Shown here: one piece after another, positions 51,554 through 62,062 of the stretch
How positions within the stretch are numbered: position 1 is the first letter of the stretch
Layout of the letters: each line of letters starts with the position of its first letter
Source: Diprion similis
Lineage: Eukaryota; Arthropoda; Insecta; Hymenoptera; Diprionidae
Assembly: GCF_021155765.1 (NCBI RefSeq)
Contig: NC_060111.1
Location: 248,001-312,000 of the forward strand
Length of the DNA stretch: 64,000 bases
Direction: 5' to 3'
Position numbers and translations under genes: made by a program
The notes under the pieces: model-generated
What the model was told of the DNA's origin: nothing
The model's database searches: none
What the model saw: the letters and a program-made list of their open reading frames with translations, nothing else

Positions 51554-53189
51554 ATGAAATTCTCCTCAAGTCTGTGTGCTCAACACCTAGGGCGAATGAT
51601 AAGAAGGCATTGGTACATTCAAGGAAATCGTCCAATTCTTGATACTCCCACCGAAAGTTACCTCAAGTCACAGAACATAGAAATCATTGACCCAGAGATT
51701 TTGCTTGTAAAGCCGTTGCCAGAGAGGTAAGTGAGTGTCCAACTAATTGAAAAACATCAGCTGTTCACGTCGGTCCTAAGAAAATAAACTAATTCCATGA
51801 TCATATTACACATTTAGATTGAAACTGAATGAACCATTGATACCACTGCCTGTTCCAAATGACAAAACTCATCCAAACTGGAAAGAGAAACCCTGCCTCT
51901 CTTATCGTGATCATAATGTGTTGCTCGAAGGTGTGGAACAGGCTAAGGTATTGACTAAAACTGTTGAGATCGTCGAGGGGCTACCAGAATCAGTGAATAA
52001 TCTGATAACGGAGCACGACGAGCGCGTAGAACAGTTGGTCCTAAGGTAACCAATTTTTTTATCTCTTTCATGGGCAATTACTTGAACTTGGTATATTCCT
52101 AGGGTAGTGCAAAATTCAACTATATACGATGCCTATCAGGAACGTCTTCCTAAACCAACAGATCCCGAAAGACCAGGATTTATCTTTCCAAGACCATATG
52201 GGATTTCTGCATTAAGAAAAGTGTGAGTATTGCGGTGTTTGCTAATTTCCTTGCTGCTACTGATGAAACTTGGTGATGTATTAATTACAGACGAAACTTA
52301 TCACAAAAGCTACTTCAACTATGCGAATCTTTGAGCGGTCCTCAAGTAGCGTTTGAAAGAAATCTAATACACAATGGTGTCGTTAGTCTACCAATTGGTA
52401 TGTGTAGCTGTTGAGTAAAAAAACTGATTCAGTCTATTGTAAATAAAGATGTTATAAGTAAATAGGATGCAACTTATCGTCAGCTTATTCTCAATTTATA
52501 GAAAAAGATGAGAAGCAGTTACAATTTGAGCTGAGAGCGGACATACTTGTGACTTCTTCGAGTCCTTTAAAACCTATAGCAAGTAAAGATGAAGGGAACC
52601 ACATTCAGTTGTCGAACCTTCATCCTATTGATTCCACAATCACTTTGGAGAAAGAAAATATCTACACCCTTCGGAACTTCTATCGTAAGTTATGTAATAA
52701 TTAACAACACTGAATCATTATTTTTGCAACAAAATCCATAACTTTAATTCCTCATTCATTTTCACAGCTATCGAAAAAAACTCTCAGTGGATGAACGTGC
52801 ACACAATTTTTGCACATTTTAACCCGCGCGAGGTGAAGAATATTTATGAAACTCCAGTTACTGAGTCACAAATTCTTGGACGTTCACTGCTCAAATCATT
52901 CGCAGTAGGCGCAGCATGTGCTAGACAACGCTTTGGAAATGAAGTTTCAAGCTTACCAGAGCCTGTAACTATCCAATGCATACAGTCGGATGGAAAGATG
53001 TTTCACTTCTCAGTTTTGCAAATTAATACATTAGACTTGGATGGATCTGGTGGGGAAAAAAATATATGGTGGTCAGCTCCGAATATAGATCTCTATGAGA
53101 CAGCTGGTTATGAAGGTGGCGTACCAAAAGTCCAGAATTATAATCCCGAAGTATTTAGAAGAATATTTGCATTTTATAATAACAATTAA
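51554..53189 (+). CDS. mRpL37: Mitochondrial large ribosomal subunit protein mL37 (mRpL37)
   Basis: A component of the mitochondrial 39S ribosomal subunit, imported into the matrix. Exons inferred: 51554-51726, 51818-52045, 52103-52222, 52291-52397, 52502-52684 and 52768-53189; all junction phases agree and give 410 aa against about 423 in human. The first exon is rich in basic and hydroxylated residues (MKFSSSLCAQHLGRMIRRHW), typical of a mitochondrial presequence. The C-terminal exon carries GRSLLKSFAVGAACARQRFG, KNIWWSAPNIDLYETAGYEG and YNPEVFRRIFAFY, which match my memory of the mL37 family (related to mS30). The start is the first in-frame ATG of exon 1. The gene is convergent with VTI1B, whose coding end is 418 bp away. 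Confidence 0.88.
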
Positions 53190-53607
53190 ATTTTATTGTA
53201 ACTCGTAATATTTGGTGAAAGTAAGTGTCCTGTGCTACTGGTATAAAACGGAGCTGTCCCTTTTACCAAATCACCCGGATTTATGGCTTGTATATAGTGT
53301 CATTTACTTGATATAAAACTAGAAATAATACAAGACGATTTGAGTTCTCATTCAAAGAATCCATTGCTATTATACTTTATTCACAACAGCAGCTTATCGT
53401 TTTCTTGAAATTTACCATTGAGATAAAAACTGTTTTATAATCGATCTAGAAGCCGTATTACATGTAGAAGATACATATCTCAGGTATTGGCTTTTTTAAC
53501 ATAGCAAATTGATTATTGAGTAGAAGATAGTTGTATGTACATAAAATTTAAATGCTTGAATATCGATCGATACACAGCTACAAGCGTCAATGATTCTGAT
53601 GTGCGAA
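53190..53607. other. Tail-to-tail interval between mRpL37 and VTI1B
   Basis: Shared 3' UTR space. A minus-strand AATAAA at 53376-53381 suits the VTI1B transcript. I see no perfect AATAAA on the + strand here; ATTAAA overlaps the mRpL37 stop. Confidence 0.5.
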
Positions 53608-53952
53608 TCATTTTCTAAAGAACTTCAAATAAACGACAGCGGCGAGAATTCCCAGTTCAAGGATGATGATCAATATTAAAATAAATTTATTCGTTAAAAC
53701 TCTTTTTGTCATTGTACGAAGAATTTTTTGCGTTTTGGTTAGCTCTTGATCAGTTTGTGATAAGCGCCTTTTAGCCCGCAGTAACGTTTCTCGCTGTTCT
53801 CCTAATTCTGCCACCACTTCTGTTCCAACTTGTTCAGTTTCGGCTGCAATGCGTTGCGATCGTGCAACCGAAGACGCGGAACGCACTAGGGTTGCACGAC
53901 TCTCCATAAGTGTTCGTCGATGTTCGGCTTCCCAATCGGTGGCAGAATTCAT
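53608..53952 (-). CDS. Vti1b: VTI1B-like Qb-SNARE, short form without N-terminal Habc domain
   Basis: VTI1B is a Qb-SNARE of late-endosomal and trans-Golgi fusion. This single-exon frame encodes 114 aa, where mammalian VTI1B has about 232. It covers the SNARE helix (about residues 25-88: RSQRIAAETEQVGTEVVAEL, then GEQRETL with the likely zero-layer Gln) and a C-terminal membrane anchor (about 90-111: NKFILILIIILELGILAAVV). The N-terminal three-helix domain is absent. No AG acceptor lies within about 60 nt before the ATG, so the frame is not obviously a downstream exon. The frame stays open upstream across the 85-nt spacer into the last centrin exon, but that extension does not resemble VTI1B. 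No poly(A) signal separates it from the centrin stop, so it may share a transcript with centrin. Confidence 0.85.
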   Translation of the reverse strand: MNSATDWEAEHRRTLMESRATLVRSASSVARSQRIAAETEQVGTEVVAELGEQRETLLRAKRRLSQTDQELTKTQKILRTMTKRVLTNKFILILIIILELGILAAVVYLKFFRK

Positions 53953-54037
53953 TTTATATATTTGAAAGTTTTTTTTTTCACAAGATGTATACCAATTGAA
54001 AAACGAACAATTGCTGCTACGTGAGTCGATTTCTATT

Positions 54038-54927
54038 TCAAGCCCAATTCTCGGACTTGGTCATAATCTCCATAAATTCAGCTTCGTCAACTGTAATCAC
54101 ATACGAAATAAAGTGTGATTAAGTTCCTGTAACTTAATTGACAATTTGATGAATTTATTTTGAGGTGTCAAAAATACTTGTCGCTATGTTAAATTACTTA
54201 GACCGTCAAGATCAGTGTCAAACTCTTCGATCATAGACTGCATTTCATCGTCCGTTAATCCACTTCCAGTTCTCTGATTGACGTCTTGTAAATTTTTTAA
54301 ACTTATTTTATTCGAATTTGTATCAGCAGTGAAGAGCTTGAACGCGTACTTGAGTTCGTCCAAAGGATTTCTCTTAGCCATTTTATCTGATACTGTGCAG
54401 ACGTTAATAATCAAATTTTACAAGAAGGGCAGCCAAATTGAAATTGCATAACAAAAGTTACATTAAAATGAAGTTACTCTGTTGACATGCATCGCACGTT
54501 TCTAGACATACTTATGTAGTAAAAATCTTCATAGCCAATTTTATTCCCATGCGGCGGATCGTAAGTTCGCATAATTGACAAAATTTGTGCTTTCTTAGCT
54601 TCCAAGCCCAGGGCTCGAGTGGCAGCCTTCATCTCATAATAATCAATGAACCCATCCTTATCAGTATCCAACAAATCAAAAGCTTCTTTAATGTGAACTT
54701 TTTCATCTTCAGAAAGCTGCCGTATTTTTTTACCAACTGCAGTCGTTGGATTCTGGATTACATGTTATATGTAAGTACTTTAATATCTGACAAATTTGAT
54801 CGGGGGTTAAAGAAAAAAAGTAAGCAGAAAAGAAGTAAACGCTCCGTGCTCGCAAAAAACATAAGATTGTACTTATTCCAGTTTCGAAATGAACCATTAG
54901 ACCGATACATCTCTAAGAACTTACCAT
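54038..54927 (-). CDS. Centrin (caltractin), EF-hand centriole protein
   Basis: Centrins are small calcium-binding proteins of centrioles and basal bodies, also found with the XPC repair and TREX-2 mRNA export complexes. Exons inferred: 54925-54927 (start codon only, then donor gtaagt), 54512-54752, 54198-54392 and 54038-54090, giving 163 aa against about 170 for the family. Four EF-hands are laid out as in centrin. Loop 1 (DTDKDGFIDYYE) and loop 4 (DTDLDGLIDEAE) are canonical. Loop 2 (DPPHGNKIGYED) and loop 3 (TADTNSNKISLK) lack several ligands and probably do not bind calcium. The family signature QLSEDEKVHIKEAFDLLD opens hand 1. The start choice rests on ATG|gtaagt at 54925 joining in frame to NPTTAVGKKIRQL. 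The stop is 85 nt before the VTI1B ATG. Confidence 0.88.
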
Positions 54928-56634
54928 CTACACGCGATGCATACGAATGAACAACTTAAAAGTTTCAACACAAACAAACTCTCGTAGGTACTTTGAAGGA
55001 ACTACACGAACGACACTGACACTTTTGACGTTTCTTTGCAGGTTATGTTATTAGTTGGAGAAGTTTTGGTTTGGAGCGCAAGTGTCCCGACATTTAGCAA
55101 CCGCTGATAGATGGAACGTTGACTAAATATCCTCAGTCAATGAATGGAATATGCAACCATTCTACAAATTACTTCAAAGCCTGTCGGAATTTATTTGCCG
55201 TCAATTTTATGCGTCGTGATAGCTCTAGTGTGCAAGATTACTACCACTATACGAAAAAAGTTAGGAAAAATAAATTGCGACAGGCGATCGGATATGACCA
55301 AATAATTTGCTTCATGAATTGCGGGAGATTCAAATTGGTGTTTCTCGGTTTCAGACATTCTTCAGTCAATGCAATTAACTACTGTATGACAACAAGCGTA
55401 ACGTATGTGAAAATTATGCATTTCGATAAACACTGAATACGTTCAGTAATAGATTGTACTTTAATAGCTTTCCTGCCAAGAGATCACTCATAGGATTACT
55501 TTGTATTCCGACTCATCGACGTAATACAGAGAGAATTTCTAATGGATACGCTAATTTTTGTACTAACAAAGTGTATAATATGCAACCTGTGCCAAAAGAG
55601 GATACCTCTTTGCGTGTGCCAACGTCACACGAATCTTAAGTTGTGGGAGCTCAGCTGCGTGAAATTGCGACAATTTTCAGATAACATACCATCAACTTTT
55701 CCTGTGTTACCTAATAAACATTCTACCTGCTCCACCTCTTCTTATGTTCTTTTTACTGCATACCTATGTTGTTATTTCTTAAGACACAATGTAGTTCTGC
55801 ATCTTCTTTTTGCTCACCTTAACTCGGATCAAATTCTTACAAATAAACAAAACAGAAAATTACATGTGAGATGTATTTTGTGATTCCTGCAACAATTACA
55901 ATCCATTTGCAATTGGAAGGTGAACAAAGGTGAACATCTACATAGGTCAAATAAAAAATATCCATTCGTATACGATTGTTGAACTATTATTTGGATATTA
56001 GCCAGGTTTTCACAACAAAACTCCCTTTACTAAAAATAAATATTTGCCAGAGACAATTTATCAGAAATTTTCAAGTTTCTCCTTTTCTAATGGGTCTAAA
56101 TCAAATATACAGCTAGCTTGTCACTGGAAATCATTTATGTATGCGTTGTACTTTGTTTTATGCTCAAGTTGACTCCACTATTCAATTACTATTATTATCA
56201 ATTTCAATATGATAAAATGAAACTTACTTATTAAAAACAGAAAAAGTAAAATGGTTTCATAGAGTAAGTATACAGATAATTACAAAAAGAGATTGATAAT
56301 TAAAAGCAAATGCAGTACAATCAAGTTACAACGTATACATATATGAACGTAGTATATGTGTATGTATAGTAATTAAATAAAGTTAAATATGACGTGACTC
56401 CAAAATTGCAAAGTTGTGATCGATGTGTCTGTGCAGAAGAAAGCATACTATTTGCTTGTATAATATAATAGCTTCATTTACTACAAACCAATATGATTGC
56501 TGTAAACCGTAATAAGAATTGGTAAACAAAATAAGAAATCATACACATGTAAAAGTACGGTATTGAGTTGCTAAAAAATTATAGCATACAGGGAATACTA
56601 ATTATACGAGGTCATTGTCCAAGTATGAAGTATT

Positions 56635-56656
56635 TAGTAGTAGTAGTAGTAGTAGC

Positions 56657-56708
<52 letters not shown>

Positions 56709-56710
56709 AT
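56635..56710. repeat. (TAG)n microsatellite
   Basis: About 25 TAG/GTA units with a single CAG interruption. The open frame across it (poly-Val) is an artefact of the repeat. Confidence 0.95.
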
Positions 56711-57241
56711 AATATCAGTTTGCATTTCTATTTCTAATGTGTGTGTGATATTATCCACACCCAATTATTGGGTAACGTGAATAACGTCCGTGAAATACGT
56801 AAAAAAAGAAAAAAAACCAAGTATAAACAAATTTACTCAAAGGCTCTTCGCCAGGCGTAAACTTGAATGTTGCTATGTTCTCTAATAAGCTGAAATTTGT
56901 CATCAATACTTTTTATTATCCAAGTATATGTATGCAGTCTAATATGGTTCAGTGTAGTAGCGATATAATCATAGAGTTGAATACATTTAAGATAAACTAT
57001 TTACAATTCAAGCCGTATTATATCTATAACTTTAGTATGTTACATTACACACTAAAAATTACATTATTGAAATAAAAGCTCTGGCCATTTTTTTTACTTT
57101 TACTGGCCTGAGCTTTAAATAATTCATTTTATTTCATGAGCTAATTTACGCCTATAATCATGTATGTATGTATATATGTATGTAATATGGTTTATAATTT
57201 ATAAAATTGCACTCTTGCGTATTAGCGTCTACGATACAAGG

Positions 57242-57263
57242 CCCCCCCCCCCCCCCCCCCCCC
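57242..57263. repeat. C22 homopolymer
   Basis: Twenty-two consecutive C residues in otherwise AT-rich DNA. The exact length may be uncertain because homopolymers are prone to sequencing error. Confidence 0.9.
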
Positions 57264-57985
57264 TGTTGCAAAGTAAAATTAATATTAAGAAAGAAGGAAT
57301 CCTGCTTCCTTTCATTATACAACCATTCGGTCTTAATTCGATTCTTTTCTTTACACTTACTACTACTTCAATATGTAATATGTGTATGTATATATTGACG
57401 CAACAGTTCAAATATACAATGTATAATGTTCATGATTAGTAATGTAAATGCCACCTTGCAGTACAATACGTTTTTTTTTTTTCCACTAAATTAAACTTAC
57501 GTCAGATGATGAACCCTGATCACTTATTACAGTTATTGACACATTACTCAAAATATAAATATTCCATTCAATATCCCTCAGTAGGTAAATTGAAATTAAT
57601 GCTGCAATTGGGATTAGACGAAAGTGATCAGTTTTTGTTAAAACTGGTTTTGTAAAATCTCATCTGTTGGATGACAAGATTTTCTTGTAATAATGAAAAA
57701 CACCATTATTTTGAAACATACCGTACATACGTAGTACTTTTGATTATCATAACAATATGTGTTAATAGTTACGTATGACTTAATATGTGTCAAAACCGAC
57801 GCGTAACGTAATTGTTGCTGTTGCTGATACAATATATTGATGATAATATTAATAATCACTTTTCATAATATGTATCTGGTCTTCGGATTGTAATTTAGAA
57901 GTGTGACAAGCGGAAGTGTAAGTTGCGATACATGTATACAAATCTCTCACCATATATACACACAAATCTGTTGGATGTGATTTCT

Positions 57986-58043
57986 GACAGACAGACAATA
58001 GACAGACAGACAACAGACAGACACGCACACACACACGCGCGCG
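57986..58043. repeat. (CAGA)n followed by (CA)n and (CG)n tract
   Basis: A compound simple repeat: ACAGACAGA units, then CACACA and GCGCGCG. Alternating purine-pyrimidine at the end could favour Z-DNA. Confidence 0.85.
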
Positions 58044-58120
58044 TATTCAGGATAATTTATTGCTGCAATTAGAGAGTTTGACAAAGCGCAAAAACTTTGT
58101 CCTCTGTTCAATTTTGTTTT

Positions 58121-58250
58121 CACCGAGAGAATCTCATGAAATATAGCCAATCGAGCTACCCGAGGTGACTACTAGCCTTTTTTGTATCAATCATTCTCGG
58201 CTGGACCCTGCCGAGGTGTGGTAGCTTCGATTCACGAGATCCTCTCTGTG
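58121..58250. repeat. Imperfect inverted repeat, about 40-bp arms
   Basis: The left arm (58121-58167, CAC.GAGAG.ATCTC.TGAA ... ATCGA.CTACC..AGG) pairs with the right arm (58211-58250, CCGAGGTG..GTAGC.TCGAT ... GAGAT.CTCTC). A 9-nt bulge sits in the left arm and about 43 bases form the loop. It resembles a small degenerate MITE or a pre-miRNA-sized hairpin. Confidence 0.55.
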
Positions 58251-58544
58251 TATCGGTTGCTTATAACAAAGTTCACAGCAATGGTTGAGAGCCAATGTCA
58301 TTATACGACGTTTCTTTATCTCTGCACAGGAAGCGTAGTATGTATACATATGTATAATTTACGTAGTATAGTAGCATTGATACTAGTTTCAGTAAAGTAG
58401 TAAACGTGGGGCATAGGTGCGTTGGGGTTCGTGTTGCATAAAAACTATGGAACTTTTAATATTTTGTACGATATTATACAATAAAATGAATGTCATGGTG
58501 AAAACTAAGTGTATATGAATCATGAAAGTACAGGCAGAAAAATT

Positions 58545-58615
58545 AATAGCAATAATAATCATAATAATAATAATAACATATTTACTATAGTAATAGTAAT
58601 AATAATAATAATAAT
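58545..58615. repeat. (AAT)n microsatellite, interrupted
   Basis: Runs of AAT/TAA units interrupted near 58577-58590 by a short non-repeat segment (CATATTTACTATAG). Confidence 0.9.
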
Positions 58616-59549
58616 GTGGATTAATATGTACAGAATACGTAGTGGTATCAACTTTTGCATAGGCTTGCGTTGCACATTTTGTGTACGTGTATATTATAAT
58701 AGCTATATTGTCTATATACCACAAAACAAATAATATTATGGCAACTAACATAATAATGGCAAGTATTTTGCTAACAAAAAAACAATCGCGTAGCGTTTAG
58801 TACGGAGTATAAGAGTATGTGTACAAAATGTTTGGAATGAAGTATTATTTATTCGTCTAATCGTGACAAAATTGTTGATCTTAGTAATCTGATGTAAAAT
58901 AGCAAATAGATTTTTTCAATTCATTAAAAATGGATTACTTGTAGTGAAGAATGAAAGAAAAAAATTGATGTGCGTGTATGATTGAACAAAACGATATTTA
59001 AATAATTACACAAATAAAAAATTAAATTAACAGTAGAGCGGATGAAATGATGTTAATGAAATTTTTTTTTCATTTCTTACACACGGTACTCAATAGGGTT
59101 TCGAATTTTCTCATTATGATCCATAATGATCACAGGAAAACTTGAATAGAATTCTCTCATTCTGCCATAGCTTTGTTTATAATTTTTTCAAGTAAGATAA
59201 TTAAATGTATGCAGCTATACGTGAATGTTATACGTACGTTATAAATTTTTGGAACTACTAATCGTCAAAGCAATCAACTCACATGATCACAGATTTCTAC
59301 GAATGTGTTTCAAAATTTACAATTCATAAACGGCGGCATATGCATACTGATAATCAAATTAACAAAGCGCTCAACGAATTTCATTTTCCATCTGCAGGCG
59401 AAAGTTGTGATAACAGGTAAGATTTGGTGGGGGTGAATGGGAGATAGGGGGATTGAAACGTGGCACGCTACGTTGTTTACTAAATCTTAATTAGTGCGTT
59501 CAACAAAAATAAACGAAAGTATTATTATCGTGCTGCAGTCAAAAATAAT

Positions 59550-59591
59550 TAATAAGTAATAATAATAATAATACTAATGATGATGATGATG
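59550..59591. repeat. (AAT)n then (GAT)n microsatellite
   Basis: AATAATAAT units followed by GATGATGAT, a point change that has itself been expanded. Confidence 0.85.
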
Positions 59592-59844
59592 TTTCGATAT
59601 CTGGAAACAGACATTTGATCAACTACGAAAAGCAGTCATTCTAAAAACTTGCCATATAGTAAGAAGGTCCTTGAATATCGGCTATGAATCGGTACTGCAC
59701 TGGATGCTAATAACGACGTACTACAGAATTTCATAGAAAGTATATTCAGTTAAGTTTCAATAATTTTATAATAAGATTGTATTTATATATCCGTACGATT
59801 TCATAACTGACAGTGTTTAACCAAGATACATGATGGTTGGCCAT

Positions 59845-59975
59845 GATGATAATAATAATAATAATAACAATAATAATCATAGCAGTACTAGAAGTAGTAA
59901 TAGCAGTGATAGTAGCAGTAGTAGTAGTAGTAGTAGTAGTAGTAGCAGTAATAGTAGTAGCAATAGTAATTACAC
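59845..59975. repeat. Compound (AAT)n / (AGT)n / (AGC) microsatellite
   Basis: AAT units at 59847-59877 pass into AGT/AGC units to about 59970. Frames through it (poly-Ser, poly-Val, poly-Thr) are repeat artefacts. Confidence 0.9.
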
Positions 59976-62025
59976 AAGGAGTTATGATAATGATGATCAT
60001 AGTAATAATAACAACATTACATCATGGAAGTTTCTATTTGTGCGGAGTTACTGGACAGCTTAAAAGGTGACATTTAAAATTGGTTTTCTGTTGCTTTTCG
60101 TCTTTGTTCATGTCAAATTTGCAAATTACCAAATACATGGGGGAGTATAATTAACCAGGTATATTCGGAAGATAATGGAAGAAATTAATTGAGTAACATA
60201 TGCCATGGCCTATAGTTGATCGCTGAGGTTGCATTCGTTTAACATGCATGTGTATAGCCGCGGCACAAATCAATGTCGATGATATTAATTATCGTTTGTC
60301 ATTCGTCATGCTTAAGGCTACGGAATTACAGGTAACTACTGTTGGAAAACTTTATTTCATCATGTCCTCGTCTTTGAGATAGGCAGAACAAAATATTGTC
60401 TACTATTGTAACATTTTACAATTGGCGTGGCACGATTGAAGTCAACGATGGTTTTTATGTTTCACGAATTCGAAAATATATTCTTAACTAGTCGTCCACG
60501 AAATACCACATCAAAAACAAATTAATATTGTTATATAATACAAAAATGGAAAAAAAACAACAGAATTTATACTTTAAATTTTCCCTACCACAATTCCTTT
60601 ACTCCAAGTTGCAAATTTTTTAATTCATTATAAAGTTTAAAAACAAAACAATAATATACCAGCATACAGCAGCATCAGTTCTGAATATACGATTTCTATT
60701 CGTTTTTTTTTTCATTTCACAATTTTCTTCTATAAAACATATTTCATTGATCATTCATAAAAGTTTCCTTTGGAGTCTTTCTTCTTTTTTCTATTTTTTC
60801 TTTTTTTTTTTCTTACATGTTTCTAAAAACACACTACAGAGAATTTGATATATTGCTTACAACAACTTGGCGATACGTTTAAAACCAATGGACAATATTC
60901 AATGCCGAAAGTAGCTTATATCTTTACCAATTGGTAGATACTTAGAATATAAAATGTGCTACACACAATTACCATAATCAATGTACAGAGTTTGGAGTAC
61001 CAAGTTTCAGGCTTTTCTGTTTGGTTTGTCAAACCATTTCAAAACAAAAAAGGATTTCGTGCCACTTACGCATAGGATTTTTGAGAAACTGAAATTAAGA
61101 CGGGTAATGAGGATGAGACTGTAAAATTAAATACCATGTATTGTTGACGGAAAGTTAGTAACAAGGATAGTGTTTAGGATGCGGCAACCACTAGGTTACC
61201 AACATCTCGAGGTGAAGGGAGAATACATGGCTCGGGCTAGCAGTCAGAATTAGCAACCAAACGTTCTAATGTTCATTTCACTAACGTAATAAAGTCCGAA
61301 AATCAAAATTTTGTAATATACTTGGACCTTCGATACTTTTATAGAATTATGAGGATAAAACTGGACTGCATTTTTTTTCATTTCCAAAAAGTTTAACACG
61401 TTTTGCTGCTAGCTCTGGCTACCTGCTTCAGCTTCATAGGGAGAAGATCCTAGCATCCGAAAAGACGGGCTCTCTAGGATGTTTTATATGGGCTTTAGTC
61501 GAAAAGGTTGAAATGAGAATAGTAGCAAGCAATAGATATAGTCCCAACAGCCCAAAAAGAAGAGCAGAGAAAGCCAGGAGTAGAGACAGGAACCAAGAAG
61601 GCTCCAGTTTGCCCCGTCTCTGTCTGCACTCGAAACAACGTATCTTATCTTGTCAAAAATTGATCCAAAAACTTATGCATATTGTTAGTGCAAAGATAAT
61701 GTAATCAACATGTCCGGGAAAAACTCAAAGCTTGTATCGAAATACCAGGCGATTTTCAGGTTTTTAAGATTTAAAAAATTCTGGCCCAATTCCAGAGTTT
61801 CCAGACTCTGTAGACACTGACTTCTTATATATTGAATTATACATATATACACATTATATACATACATTATGTATGTATATATATATGTATATATAGAATC
61901 CCTGGACACATAATGAGAGTGGCAGGGGCGAGGGTCGGGGAGGGAGAGCATGGCTAATAGGCGCTTGTTCGTATCATAAGGTATTCTCCTCTTACGAGAG
62001 TTAAGATTGAACATTATATTAAACA

Positions 62026-62062
62026 TAATAATAATAGTAATAATAATAATTATAATAATAAT
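62026..62062. repeat. (AAT)n microsatellite
   Basis: Interrupted AAT/TAA units in non-coding AT-rich sequence. Confidence 0.85.

Noticed and set aside
55119-55883. Two frames of about 105-113 codons after centrin
   Set aside because: They have no resemblance to a known family and no splice or start context; they are within chance for AT-rich DNA of this length.
59746-60070. Low-complexity Ser, Val and Thr frames
   Set aside because: Translation of a triplet microsatellite in several frames.
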